A stretch of DNA of 64,000 nt from Lysinibacillus odysseyi (GCA_014595895.1 JABUKB010000001.1:372001-436000), one strand, 5' to 3'; shown: positions 1 to 8,872, counted from the first letter of the stretch. A program made the numbers and translations. The notes: generated from the letters alone by a model not told the origin.

Positions 1-876
1 ATTAATCGAGAATTAATAAAAGAGATTACTGATTTAAAAACGATGATGGAAAAACTGCAACGTCAATCTGTCCAATCACAATATCCGGATGAACTCTTGT
101 CATTTATTGATTATTTGAGAAGCCAAGAGCTAAGCATAGAGCTCATCACTGCTATTAGTGATGAGCTTTTTAGTCATTTTAAGGGTAGAACAGAAGAAAT
201 TGCGTTTGATGATATGAGAATCGTAACAGAAGGATATTTAAGAGATCGACTGCGAGGGGTTGAAATTGGAGGGCTAAGTTACGATAAAAAGTATATCAAT
301 GTACTTGGACCGACTGGGGTAGGTAAAACGACAACGATTGCTAAAATGGCCGCGAGGGCGGTTTTAGAAAAAAAGAAAAAAATCGGTTTTATTACGACAG
401 ATACGTATCGAATCGCTGCTATTGAACAATTGAAGACATATGCAGGATTATTGCAAGCGCCAGTCGAAATTGTTTATAGTGCGGAAGACTATAAGCAAGC
501 CATTGAAAAATTAGATTATTTAGATTTAATTTTTATCGATACAGCAGGACGAAACTATAAAGAAGCCAAATATGTAAATGACCTAGCACAGCTCATTGAT
601 TTTGGTGAGTTAGCAGAATCATTTCTAGTTGTTTCGTTAACGGCCAAGGAACGTGATGTGGAATCCATTATTGAACAATTTGAGAATTTACCAATTAAAA
701 AATTCATTTTTACAAAGCTCGATGAGACAAATTCTATTGGCACTATATTTAATTTAATGATTAAATATAACAAAGGACTTGCTTACTATACGGATGGTCA
801 AGAAGTGCCAGAAGATATAGAACCAGGTGACACAGGTAAATTATTAGAATTGCTCTTTCAAGGAGAAAGTAAATGA
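1..876 (+). CDS. flhF: Flagellar SRP-like GTPase FlhF (5' end outside window)
   Basis: FlhF is an SRP-family GTPase that, with FlhG, sets the number and position of flagella. The frame is open from base 1, so the start and most of the N-terminal basic domain lie upstream; about 291 residues are visible. The NG domain shows a P-loop (GPTGVGKTT, near nt 304-330), the DTAGR motif (near nt 538-552) and the guanine-specificity motif TKLDE (near nt 712-726). The stop overlaps the flhG start (ATGA), which implies translational coupling. Identity is secure from the motifs and from the flhG-che gene order. Confidence 0.96.
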   Translation: MNRELIKEITDLKTMMEKLQRQSVQSQYPDELLSFIDYLRSQELSIELITAISDELFSHFKGRTEEIAFDDMRIVTEGYLRDRLRGVEIGGLSYDKKYINVLGPTGVGKTTTIAKMAARAVLEKKKKIGFITTDTYRIAAIEQLKTYAGLLQAPVEIVYSAEDYKQAIEKLDYLDLIFIDTAGRNYKEAKYVNDLAQLIDFGELAESFLVVSLTAKERDVESIIEQFENLPIKKFIFTKLDETNSIGTIFNLMIKYNKGLAYYTDGQEVPEDIEPGDTGKLLELLFQGESK

Positions 877-1748
877 GAGATCAAGCTGAAAAGTTGAGAA
901 TGAAAATGATGGAGAGTCAAGGCAGTTTAGGGAAGTCGATTGCGATTGTTAGCGGGAAAGGCGGCGTTGGGAAGAGTAATTTCACAATGAATTTCGCTAC
1001 GGTACTAGCAAAAGCACAGAAAAAGGTCGTTGTCGTCGACATGGATATTGGCATGGGAAATATTCACATTTTGATAGGTAAAAGTGTACAATATAGTTTG
1101 AGAGAATATTTAACTGGTGAGCTGAAGATTGAAGATGTCATGTATGACGGGGAGGACCAGCTGCAATATATATCAGGTGGTTCAGGGATGTCTACTATTC
1201 TTGAATGGTCTGAGGAGATGTTTGATCGACTCATTGAAGCTTTTGAATATTTGCAAAAAACATTTGATTATATTTTGTTTGATATGGGCGCCGGGGCAAC
1301 AAATTGGTCGCTTGATTTATTAGCCTCAGTAGATGAGATTATCGTTATTTCAACAGCTGAACCAACGGCGATTATGGATGCCTATTCGATGATGAAGTTC
1401 ATTCACTTAAAAGACGCGCAAAAACAGTTTTATATTTTATGTAACCGCACCTTAACCTATGAAGAGGGACAGGAAACTTTGCAGCGCTTAGCTAAAGCAA
1501 TGCAAAAGTTTTTGCAAAAGGAAGTTGCCGTTTTGGGGTCTTTACCAGAAGATCCTGTTGTGCGAAAAGCTGTGAAAGCGCAAGTACCGTTTGTCATATC
1601 TTATCCAGATGCTTTGATTTCTAAAACGATGTATCAAATGGCGAATAAATTTATGAATGAGTATGATGGAGAGGTCCATGCTCAGCAGAATCAATCGCGA
1701 AACTTTTTATCCAAATTAAAAGGTATCTTTTCGAAAGGACGTGATTAA
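873..1748 (+). CDS. flhG: MinD-like ATPase FlhG, flagellar number regulator
   Basis: FlhG (YlxH) is a MinD/ParA-type ATPase that stimulates FlhF GTPase activity and helps set the flagellar pattern. The 291-aa protein carries the deviant Walker A motif SGKGGVGKS at residues 27-35, then a switch-like DMDIGMGN segment and a DMGAG Walker-B-like segment. The N-terminal stretch before the P-loop, where family members hold the FlhF-activating segment, is present. It overlaps flhF by 4 bp and is followed directly by cheB, as in the fla/che operon of Bacillus. Confidence 0.95.
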   Translation: MRDQAEKLRMKMMESQGSLGKSIAIVSGKGGVGKSNFTMNFATVLAKAQKKVVVVDMDIGMGNIHILIGKSVQYSLREYLTGELKIEDVMYDGEDQLQYISGGSGMSTILEWSEEMFDRLIEAFEYLQKTFDYILFDMGAGATNWSLDLLASVDEIIVISTAEPTAIMDAYSMMKFIHLKDAQKQFYILCNRTLTYEEGQETLQRLAKAMQKFLQKEVAVLGSLPEDPVVRKAVKAQVPFVISYPDALISKTMYQMANKFMNEYDGEVHAQQNQSRNFLSKLKGIFSKGRD

Positions 1749-2888
1749 GTGGGCTTCTCAGCAAAAAAAAAGCTATTGGTTGTAGATGACTCAGCTTTTA
1801 TGCGAAAGCTAATCAGTGATTTTTTTAAAGATCATCCCCTCATAGAAGTTGTCGGCACTGCGAGAAATGGGAAAGACGCTATTCAGAAAATACAAAAGCT
1901 TTCACCTAACGTAGTGACAATGGATGTGGAAATGCCGGAAATGAATGGTCTAGAAGCTTTGCAAACAATCATGTCCACCTGTCCTGTACCTGTTATTATG
2001 CTATCGAGTACAACGCTTCATGGCAAAGAAAATACTTTAACAGCGATGGAATATGGTGCAGTAGATTTTGTGGCAAAACCTAGCGGCGCCATTTCGCTTG
2101 ATTTACATAAAATTCAAGAGGAGCTCGTTAAAAAAGCAGAGCAAGCAGTCACAGTGCCGGTAGCAAAGCTAAAGAAATCAGCAAGTGAAACTCAAAAGAC
2201 CAAACCAACAAAAGTGCCAGTAAATGTGGGTTCGTTTACATCGCCTTCTATCAGTATACCAAAAAAGCAAGATATTCAGCTACAAACACGCAAGACAGAG
2301 TGGAACAGGTTATCCAAAAAGATTGTATTAATCGGTACTTCTACGGGAGGACCGAGGGCGCTTCAGGAAGTGATTACCAAAATACCGGCAGATATACAAG
2401 CACCTATTCTGATCGTCCAGCATATGCCAGCGGGGTTTACAAAGTCGTTGGCTACGCGTCTAAATCAATTAAGCGAAATTTCTGTGAAGGAAGCGGAACA
2501 GGGCGATATTTTAAAAAATGGTGTCGCCTATATTGCACCTGGCGGTTATCACATGAGAGTAAAAAAAACAGGAATTTCTTATGCGATTATGTTAGATCAA
2601 CAGGAACCCCCGCGTTCCGGGCATCGTCCGTCGGTTGATGTAATGTTTGAAGATATTAGTCAATATAATGAGTTCGATAAAATTGCCGTAATTATGACGG
2701 GAATGGGTCAGGACGGTTCACAAGGTCTAATTGCTTTAAAACAAAATGGTAACGTAATGGCCATTGCAGAATCAGCCGATACTTGTATCGTGTATGGTAT
2801 GCCAAAAGCTGCCGTGGAAACGCAGCTTGTTGATGAGGTTGCCGATGTTGATGATATTGCACAAAGTATTATGAAATATATGCTTTAA
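1749..2888 (+). CDS. cheB: Chemotaxis protein-glutamate methylesterase CheB
   Basis: CheB removes methyl groups from, and deamidates, chemoreceptors during adaptation, and is activated by CheA phosphorylation. The 379-aa protein has an N-terminal receiver domain with the Asp pair near residue 13, phosphoacceptor D59 (TMDVEMP) and a conserved Lys in AKPSG. A lysine- and proline-rich linker of about 60 residues follows. The C-terminal esterase domain carries the Ser (GTSTGG, about 198), His (QHMPAGF, about 225) and Asp (GMGQDGS, about 322) triad. The start is GTG, immediately after the flhG stop, with AAAGGA upstream. Confidence 0.96.
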   Translation: MGFSAKKKLLVVDDSAFMRKLISDFFKDHPLIEVVGTARNGKDAIQKIQKLSPNVVTMDVEMPEMNGLEALQTIMSTCPVPVIMLSSTTLHGKENTLTAMEYGAVDFVAKPSGAISLDLHKIQEELVKKAEQAVTVPVAKLKKSASETQKTKPTKVPVNVGSFTSPSISIPKKQDIQLQTRKTEWNRLSKKIVLIGTSTGGPRALQEVITKIPADIQAPILIVQHMPAGFTKSLATRLNQLSEISVKEAEQGDILKNGVAYIAPGGYHMRVKKTGISYAIMLDQQEPPRSGHRPSVDVMFEDISQYNEFDKIAVIMTGMGQDGSQGLIALKQNGNVMAIAESADTCIVYGMPKAAVETQLVDEVADVDDIAQSIMKYML

Positions 2889-2904
2889 AGGGGTGTCCTC
2901 TTAT

Positions 2905-4962
2905 ATGGAAGTTAACCAATATTTAGAGATGTTTATCGATGAGAGTAAAGAGCATTTACAAGCTTGCAGCGAGCATTTATTAGAGTTAGAAAAAAACCCG
3001 GATGATTTAGCAATAGTAGGGGAAATTTTCCGCTCAGCCCATACGTTAAAAGGCATGTCAGCTACAATGGGTTTCGAAGATCTTGCTGACTTAACACATA
3101 AAATGGAAAATGTTCTGGATGCTATCCGAAATGAAAAAATCCACGTAACGCCTGATATTCTAGACGTAGTATTTGAATCGGTAGACCATTTAGAAGAAAT
3201 GGTACAAGATATAGCCAGCGGTGGTGACGGTAAACGGGATGTGCAATCTACGGTAGAGTGGCTAAAACGTATCGAAGCAGGTGAAACACCACCGCATCAT
3301 GATGCAGACACAGAGAAGGCAACTCAAGCACCGGAGCAAACAGCTACTACTAATTTAAAACTAGTATATGATGACTTTGAAAAAACAGTAATCAGTCAGT
3401 CAGTAGAACAAGGTGTAAAAGCTTACGAAATCTCTGTGACATTACGCGATGACTGTCTATTAAAAGCAGCTCGTGTGTTTATGGTATTTGAAATTTTAGA
3501 GAAAAATGGGGATGTCATTAAATCATCACCTACTGTAGAAAAATTAGAAGAAGAACAATTCGATAGCTTATTCTCTGTTGCTTTCATTTCAAAAGAGAGT
3601 GCATCGGATTTACAGCAAAAGCTGATGAAAGTATCAGAAGTGGATGTAGTAGAAGTAACTGAAATTGATGTAGCTGCATTTAAAGAAGTAATAGAAGAAA
3701 AACCTGCAGAGCCAGTGAAGAAGCCTGAAAATGTTGAATCAGCGACAGTGCCAGCAACGCCAGCACAGCCTGAGAAGAAAACGTCAGCAGCTGCGAAAGC
3801 ATCTACACCGGCTGCCAGCAAAACAATTCGCGTAAATATTGAACGTCTAGATATTTTAATGAATTTATTTGAAGAACTTGTGATCGACCGTGGCCGTTTA
3901 TTATCGATTGCCGATGAAGTAGGACACGGAGAACTTTCAGAGACAGTAGAGCGTATGAGCCGTACGATGGGTGATTTGCAAAATATTATTTTAACGATGC
4001 GCATGGTACCTGTTGAAACAGTATTCAATCGTTTCCCGAAAATGGTTCGACAAATTTCTCGTGATACAAACAAAAAAATCACGTTAGAAGTTATTGGAGC
4101 AGAGACAGAATTAGACCGTACTGTAATTGATGAGATTGGTGACCCATTAGTTCATTTAATCCGTAACTCCTGTGACCATGGGATTGAAAAACCTGAAGTT
4201 CGTCGTCAAAAAGGAAAGCCGGAAGAGGGGACAGTCGAGTTGCGCGCGTATCATAGCGGGAACTATGTCTTTATCGAAATTGAAGATGACGGTGCAGGCA
4301 TTAACCGTGACAAGGTGTTGGAAAAAGCGATTTCTAAAGGTGTAATCACACCAGAAACAGCTGGATCGTTAACGGATAAACAAATTAATGAGCTGATTTT
4401 AGCATCAGGATTCTCTACAGCAGATGTTGTTTCTGATTTATCAGGACGTGGTGTAGGACTAGATGTTGTGAAAACAACAATTGAATCATTAGGTGGTAAT
4501 ATTTCTATCGAATCGACTCAAGATGTTGGTTCTACGTTCTCGATTCAACTGCCGCTAACATTATCCATTATTTCTGTTATGTTAGTAGAAATTGAAAAAG
4601 AGATTTATGCGATTCCATTATCATCTATTATTGAGACATCGATTATTCGCAGCGCAGATATTTTAAACGCGCATAATCAAAAAGTAATAGACTTCCGTGG
4701 CAAAGTAGTACCGCTTGTGTTCTTAGAAGAAGTGTTTGAAGTGCCGCGCAATGAAGCGGTAGATGATGAGTTCCATTCTGTAGTCATCGTACGTAAAGGT
4801 GAAAAATTAGCGGGCTTAGTCGTAGATTCCTTCATCGGACAGCAGGAAATCGTGTTGAAATCATTAGGTGATTATTTAACAAATATCTTTGCGATTTCTG
4901 GCGCTACAATTTTAGGTAATGGTAAAGTTGCGCTAATTATTGATTGCAACGCGTTAATGTAA
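2905..4962 (+). CDS. cheA: Chemotaxis sensor histidine kinase CheA
   Basis: CheA is the central kinase of chemotaxis; it autophosphorylates on the HPt histidine and passes phosphate to CheY and CheB. The 685-aa product has the HPt domain (H46 in AHTLKGM), a P2 region, an acidic/Ala-Pro linker, a dimerisation helix pair, an ATPase domain (N box LIRNSCDHGIE, DDGAGI, SGRGVGLDVVK) and a C-terminal CheW-like domain. ATG 2905 is chosen over GTG 2893 because the AAAGGGG Shine-Dalgarno lies about 11 nt before it and the protein then begins like other CheA N termini. Confidence 0.96.
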   Translation: MEVNQYLEMFIDESKEHLQACSEHLLELEKNPDDLAIVGEIFRSAHTLKGMSATMGFEDLADLTHKMENVLDAIRNEKIHVTPDILDVVFESVDHLEEMVQDIASGGDGKRDVQSTVEWLKRIEAGETPPHHDADTEKATQAPEQTATTNLKLVYDDFEKTVISQSVEQGVKAYEISVTLRDDCLLKAARVFMVFEILEKNGDVIKSSPTVEKLEEEQFDSLFSVAFISKESASDLQQKLMKVSEVDVVEVTEIDVAAFKEVIEEKPAEPVKKPENVESATVPATPAQPEKKTSAAAKASTPAASKTIRVNIERLDILMNLFEELVIDRGRLLSIADEVGHGELSETVERMSRTMGDLQNIILTMRMVPVETVFNRFPKMVRQISRDTNKKITLEVIGAETELDRTVIDEIGDPLVHLIRNSCDHGIEKPEVRRQKGKPEEGTVELRAYHSGNYVFIEIEDDGAGINRDKVLEKAISKGVITPETAGSLTDKQINELILASGFSTADVVSDLSGRGVGLDVVKTTIESLGGNISIESTQDVGSTFSIQLPLTLSIISVMLVEIEKEIYAIPLSSIIETSIIRSADILNAHNQKVIDFRGKVVPLVFLEEVFEVPRNEAVDDEFHSVVIVRKGEKLAGLVVDSFIGQQEIVLKSLGDYLTNIFAISGATILGNGKVALIIDCNALM

Positions 4963-4988
4963 ATAGGATGAATAAAGAGGTGTACACT

Positions 4989-5435
4989 ATGACAAATGCT
5001 GTTGAGCAAAAATTTATTAAAGTAATCGTTTTTCAACTAGCAGACAAAGAATACGCAATACCTGTTACGTATGTACGTGGAATAGAAAAGTTAATGCATA
5101 TTACACGCGTACCTAAAACTGTCAGCTATGTAAAAGGCGTGATTAACCTTCGCGGGGTTGTAACACCAATTATTGATTTACGTGAACGTTTTGGTATTAA
5201 GGGTTCAGACAACGAAGACAATGTACGGATTATTATTGTGCAACTGAATGATATGGAGGTAGGCTTCGTAGTCGATTCAGCAAACGATGTGTTGGATATT
5301 CCATCGTCAGCAATCGAGCCGCAACCAGAAGTGATCGGTTCTTTAGAAGAAGAATTTATTTCGGGTGTAGCAAAACTAGATAAACGATTACTAATCTTAT
5401 TGCACTTGGACAAGGTACTCAACCCAAATAAATAA
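4989..5435 (+). CDS. cheW: Chemotaxis coupling protein CheW
   Basis: CheW bridges chemoreceptors and CheA in the signalling array. The 148-aa product is a single CheW domain with the typical core segments (EYAIPV, RGVVTPIIDLRERFG, VGFVVD). The start at ATG 4989 has an AAAGAGG ribosome binding site about 8 nt upstream; an upstream in-frame ATG at 4944 lies inside cheA and has none. The 61-bp gap to cheC contains an inverted repeat, listed separately. Confidence 0.95.
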   Translation: MTNAVEQKFIKVIVFQLADKEYAIPVTYVRGIEKLMHITRVPKTVSYVKGVINLRGVVTPIIDLRERFGIKGSDNEDNVRIIIVQLNDMEVGFVVDSANDVLDIPSSAIEPQPEVIGSLEEEFISGVAKLDKRLLILLHLDKVLNPNK

Positions 5436-5442
5436 TAAATCT

Positions 5443-5482
5443 ATTCATCATGTACTTGTCACATAGCTTGTATATGATGAAT
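5443..5482 (+). repeat. Inverted repeat between cheW and cheC
   Basis: Arms of 13 nt (ATTCATCATGTAC at 5443-5455 and GTATATGATGAAT at 5470-5482) pair fully in RNA with one G-U pair, around a 14-nt loop. There is no T-run after it, so it does not look like an intrinsic terminator. It could be an mRNA processing or stability hairpin, or an operator. The cheC ribosome binding site follows within about 5 nt. Confidence 0.6.
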
Positions 5483-5496
5483 TTAAAGTAGGGATT

Positions 5497-6132
5497 ATGA
5501 TGATCTTTAATGAAAAAATTACATCATTCCATCTAGATGTACTAAAAGAAATTGGCAATATTGGTGCTGCCCATGCAGCTACAGCATTATCAAGTTTATT
5601 GAATAAAAAAATCGATATGCACGTACCCAAAGTGGAAATGGTATCCTTCAATGAAATGATGGAACTAGTAGGCGGTGCCGAAAATTTAGTGGTGGGCATT
5701 TTTCTGCGTATTGAAGGTGATGTAGAGGGCAGCATGTTTTTTGTACTGCCAATTGAGCAAGCCAATCAATTTATCCGCGGGTTGATCCGCGATGAAACAT
5801 TCGATTTTTCAGCGCCCAATATACCAGAATTAGGGTTATCTGCTATGCAAGAAATGGGGAATATTTTATCGGGTTCCTATTTATCTGCGTTATCGGATTT
5901 CACTAATTTAAAACTGTATCCCACAGTACCTGGCTTAAGCATAGATATGTTCGGAGCGATTATTAGTATCGGGCTAATCGAGCTATCTCATATAAGTGAC
6001 CATGTGATTGTGATCAATACATCTATTATTGATGCGGAGCTAGGAGATGAAGAATCGGTGAGAGGACACTTTTTCCTATTGCCAGATCCCGAGTCTTTCG
6101 AAACGCTCTTTAAGGCGCTAGGGGTAGCATAG
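5497..6132 (+). CDS. cheC: CheY-P phosphatase CheC
   Basis: CheC dephosphorylates CheY-P and, bound to CheD, forms an adaptation feedback loop. The 211-aa product shows both phosphatase motifs of the CheC/FliY/CheX family: an N-terminal EIGNIGAAHAATALS and a second EMGNILSGSYLSALS, each with the conserved Glu and Asn. Its length matches Bacillus CheC. The ATG at 5497 follows AGTAGGGA. It is adjacent to cheD, its partner. Confidence 0.95.
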   Translation: MMIFNEKITSFHLDVLKEIGNIGAAHAATALSSLLNKKIDMHVPKVEMVSFNEMMELVGGAENLVVGIFLRIEGDVEGSMFFVLPIEQANQFIRGLIRDETFDFSAPNIPELGLSAMQEMGNILSGSYLSALSDFTNLKLYPTVPGLSIDMFGAIISIGLIELSHISDHVIVINTSIIDAELGDEESVRGHFFLLPDPESFETLFKALGVA

Positions 6133-6630
6133 ATGTTAAAGACGAATGAAGTTATCAAAGTTGGGATTGCTCAGATGGATGTAGTGAAACCTCCTCATAC
6201 GATTCGTACATCTGGATTAGGTTCTTGTGTCGGGGTGATATTGTATGATGAGTCAAAGCAGATTGCGGGTTTAATTCACGTCATGTTGCCTGATTCAACA
6301 TTAGGACGTGCTACAGCGTTAAACGTAGCAAAATTTGCTGATACAGGTATTGAAGCATTGATCGATTTACTGAAAGTTGAAGGGGTACAGCCTTTTAAAT
6401 TAAAGGCAAAAATAGCGGGCGGGGCTCAAATGTTTAAATTTGCCTCGGATAAAGATTCTATGCGTATCGGACCGCGCAATGTAGAAGCCGTAAAAGAACA
6501 GTTGCGAAAAAATAGAATACCCTTGATTGCAGAAGACACAGGAGGAAATAGCGGAAGGACCATTGAGTTTGACCCTGTTTCCTCAAAACTAAATATTAGA
6601 ACGGTGAATCAGGGAGTGAGCGAAATATGA
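6133..6630 (+). CDS. cheD: Chemoreceptor glutamine deamidase CheD
   Basis: CheD deamidates specific receptor glutamines and is tuned by CheC and CheY-P. The 165-aa product has the catalytic cysteine in TSGLGSCVGV (C32), the histidine in AGLIHVMLPD (H49) and a conserved upstream Thr. Its ATG directly follows the cheC stop, and its own stop overlaps the next gene (ATGA). Confidence 0.95.
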   Translation: MLKTNEVIKVGIAQMDVVKPPHTIRTSGLGSCVGVILYDESKQIAGLIHVMLPDSTLGRATALNVAKFADTGIEALIDLLKVEGVQPFKLKAKIAGGAQMFKFASDKDSMRIGPRNVEAVKEQLRKNRIPLIAEDTGGNSGRTIEFDPVSSKLNIRTVNQGVSEI

Positions 6631-7001
6631 TGTATGGCTCCTTTTTATACAATTGCTGGGCTGCATTAATTGGTTTCACGATTTATTTTATTGCAGCATT
6701 GCAGGTCGATTTCCCTCTGCCATTACCTATATTACTAGGTTCATTTGCGACAGCTGCCGTAGTCTTTCTCCTTGCGTATCCGTTACGCTATTTATTAGGC
6801 TATATTTTGTATACGCCAGAACCTGTGCCATTACTGCCTTTAGAGGAAGAAGCTGTGGTGCAGGAAAGAGAAATGCTAGATTTGCCATCACTCGATCAAA
6901 CATCAGCTATGGAGTTTGAGGATGAAAATGCAGAAGAAATTGCACAAGTTGTCAGAACGATGATGCACAGAGAGGAAAATCAATCTGTACAAAATGTATA
7001 A
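6627..7001 (+). CDS. Small two-helix membrane protein at the end of the che operon
   Basis: I do not recognise this 124-aa protein. It has two predicted membrane helices (about residues 9-27 and 33-57), then an acidic cytoplasmic tail rich in Glu and Pro ending in a short helix with an IAQVVRTMM-like segment. It overlaps cheD by 4 bp, so it is probably translationally coupled, and a terminator follows. B. subtilis has no gene here between cheD and sigD. The location suggests a role in motility or chemotaxis, but nothing in the sequence proves this. Confidence 0.8.
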   Translation: MMYGSFLYNCWAALIGFTIYFIAALQVDFPLPLPILLGSFATAAVVFLLAYPLRYLLGYILYTPEPVPLLPLEEEAVVQEREMLDLPSLDQTSAMEFEDENAEEIAQVVRTMMHREENQSVQNV

Positions 7002-7008
7002 TTTTTAG

Positions 7009-7035
7009 AAGAGTCGAAAATCGGCTCTTTTTTTT
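7009..7035 (+). terminator. Intrinsic terminator after the che genes
   Basis: An 8-bp stem (AAGAGTCG / CGGCTCTT, one G-U pair) with a 5-nt loop runs into eight Ts. It separates the long fla/che transcript from sigD, which has its own promoter downstream. Confidence 0.85.
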
Positions 7036-7108
7036 GTGAAAAATGGGGTATTACAATTAAGAAGAATCATTTAGTTTGAGTTACGCATATGGAAGTCTAG
7101 TAAAATTT

Positions 7109-7117
7109 TGTTATAAT
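7109..7117 (+). promoter_or_regulatory. Extended -10 promoter for sigD
   Basis: TGTTATAAT is a perfect extended -10 element (TG, one base, TATAAT), about 40 bp before the sigD ATG. The region 17 bp upstream is a poor -35, which is usual for extended -10 promoters. It would give sigD expression by the housekeeping sigma independently of the upstream che genes. Confidence 0.6.
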
Positions 7118-7157
7118 ATAAGATAGAATTGGAAGGCTTGAAGAGAGGTGGGTACGA

Positions 7158-7925
7158 ATGACGCAACCGAGTAAGGAAGAACAGAGACTTTGGCAAAGTT
7201 GGAGTAAAAATCGGGATCCCCAAGCAGGCGACTTGCTCATTAAAAAGTATAAGCCGCTTGTCTCTTATCATGTTCAGCGCATTGGTGCAGGATTACCGAA
7301 AAATGTATCCCGAGATGATTTAACAAGTTTAGGTATGATGGGACTATTTGATGCTTTGAATAAGTTTGATATAAATAGAGATTTAAAGTTTGATACGTAT
7401 GCATCCTTCCGTGTACGCGGCGCAATTATCGATGGCTTACGTAAAGAAGACTGGCTATCGCGTTCTGCACGCGAAAAGGCGAAAAAATTAGATACTCATA
7501 TAGAGGAACTTGAGCAAAAGCTAATGCGCCATGCTACACCGGAAGAATTGGCTGAGCATATGAAGCTGCCGGTAGATGAAGTCTACCAAACTGTACAGGA
7601 ACACTTCTTCTCTAACCTTCTGTCTATTCATGAACAGCAAGATTCAGACGAGTCAGAAGGAAAGGCATTTGCTATACGGGATGACCGGACACGTACACCA
7701 GAGCAGTCGGTTGTCCGTACGGAGCTACTTCAAGATTTAGCAGATAACATTCAAAAGCTAAATGAAAAGGAGCAGCTTGTACTAAGTTTATTTTATACAG
7801 AAGAACTGACATTGACTGAGATTGGCGAGACGTTGGGTCTTTCTACGTCACGTATTTCCCAGATTCATTCAAAAGCTTTATTTAAATTGCGAAAATTATT
7901 ATCATCCGAAATGTTGAATGCATAG
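7158..7925 (+). CDS. sigD: RNA polymerase sigma factor SigD (FliA/WhiG family)
   Basis: SigD directs transcription of late flagellar, chemotaxis and autolysin genes and is held inactive by FlgM. The 255-aa protein contains sigma region 2 (residues about 25-100, with FRVRGAIIDGLRKEDW), region 3 and the region 4 helix-turn-helix (LTLTEIGETLGLSTSRISQ near the C terminus). Length matches B. subtilis SigD. The ATG follows AGAGAGGTGG. It sits in the usual place, between the che genes and a swrB-like gene. Confidence 0.96.
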   Translation: MTQPSKEEQRLWQSWSKNRDPQAGDLLIKKYKPLVSYHVQRIGAGLPKNVSRDDLTSLGMMGLFDALNKFDINRDLKFDTYASFRVRGAIIDGLRKEDWLSRSAREKAKKLDTHIEELEQKLMRHATPEELAEHMKLPVDEVYQTVQEHFFSNLLSIHEQQDSDESEGKAFAIRDDRTRTPEQSVVRTELLQDLADNIQKLNEKEQLVLSLFYTEELTLTEIGETLGLSTSRISQIHSKALFKLRKLLSSEMLNA

Positions 7926-7937
7926 GAGGGAACGCGA

Positions 7938-8243
7938 ATGAGCTTAAAAGCTGTAGAACTTCAAATTGCGTTACCAAAAACGTTTGAAGCAGGCAAGATT
8001 GTTGAGCAGCACCAGCAAAATACGATTAACCAACAGCTGCATGCCAACGAACGGCTAAAAAGGGAAAATGAAAGAAAGCAACTGACTGTCAATGATTCGG
8101 AGGGAATTGAAAGTCTAAAGGATGAGGATCAGCGTAACCAACAAGACCCTCAAACGATGCAGCAAAAAGATAAAGAACGAAAAGAAAGGGAGTCAACACC
8201 ACAGCACCCGTTTAAAGGGAATTTTATTGACTTTAGTGGATAG
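7938..8243 (+). CDS. Small charged coiled-coil protein between sigD and swrB
   Basis: This 101-aa protein of unknown function has no membrane segment. Residues about 20-90 are very rich in Gln, Lys and Glu and likely helical or coiled coil; the C terminus ends in HPFKGNFIDFSG, a possible short conserved motif. The ATG at 7938 follows an AGGAGGGA site 12 nt after the sigD stop, so it is cotranscribed with sigD. B. subtilis lacks a gene here. A link to motility is inferred from position only. Confidence 0.8.
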   Translation: MSLKAVELQIALPKTFEAGKIVEQHQQNTINQQLHANERLKRENERKQLTVNDSEGIESLKDEDQRNQQDPQTMQQKDKERKERESTPQHPFKGNFIDFSG

Positions 8244-8251
8244 AAGAATAA

Positions 8252-8776
8252 ATGGTTGTAATCGCATTAGTCGCGTTATTTATTAGTCAATTACTTTGTT
8301 TCTTTTTTATCGTAATGTTGCATTTGAAAGTCTCGAATCTCAAAGACTTAGAAGGCAAACAGCAAAAGATGATGCAGGAAATGGAACAAACAATCGATGC
8401 TTATTTAATGGAAATACAAGAAGAAAACAATCGATTGATTCAAGAATTAGCCTATGCTGAACAAGAGTCATCAATGCAAAGCTTCGCATCTGATCAGCTA
8501 ACATCTACTACCGATGACCAGGATGCGGTAGTAAAACCGGTCGTTCCAGTAGCAATGGCTGCAAATGTTTATAAAAAGCAAAAAGAGCAGGTTTTTGAGG
8601 AGTACGAGGTAAAAAGTGCAGTAGAGAACCAGCCGGAAGAAGTCAAAAAAACCATGACCTTCGAGCAGCAAGTTCTTGATCTCTATGAACAAGGCTACTC
8701 CGTAGAAGAAATTGCCAAGCGCACACAAAAAGGGAAAACAGAAATTGAGCTATTAATTAAATTCCACAATCAATAA
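8252..8776 (+). CDS. swrB: SwrB-like membrane-anchored protein
   Basis: The 174-aa protein has one N-terminal membrane helix (about residues 2-23), a coiled-coil segment (about 28-75), a low-complexity linker, and a C-terminal helix-turn-helix-like domain with YEQGYSVEEIAKRTQKGKTE. This layout and its place directly after sigD fit SwrB (B. subtilis, 167 aa), which promotes flagellar type III export and swarming. The symbol rests on architecture and synteny; primary-sequence conservation in this family is low. Confidence 0.75.
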   Translation: MVVIALVALFISQLLCFFFIVMLHLKVSNLKDLEGKQQKMMQEMEQTIDAYLMEIQEENNRLIQELAYAEQESSMQSFASDQLTSTTDDQDAVVKPVVPVAMAANVYKKQKEQVFEEYEVKSAVENQPEEVKKTMTFEQQVLDLYEQGYSVEEIAKRTQKGKTEIELLIKFHNQ

Positions 8777-8824
8777 AGCAGTCAGTTATACAGTCAAAAA
8801 GAAAAGCATGTAAAACTGTTGCAC

Positions 8825-8853
8825 TTGACACACCAACTGTGGTATATTATCTA
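8825..8853 (+). promoter_or_regulatory. SigA promoter for rpsB
   Basis: A consensus -35 TTGACA (8825-8830) and a -10-like TATCTA (8848-8853) are separated by 17 bp. It lies 119 bp before the rpsB start, leaving a structured 5' leader. Confidence 0.7.
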
Positions 8854-8872
8854 ACGGTGTTAACATTACACA

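Noticed and set aside
3423-4082. Long minus-strand open frame (219 codons) inside cheA
   Set aside because: Fully antisense to well-conserved cheA codons, Ser/Thr-rich shadow composition and no ribosome binding site.
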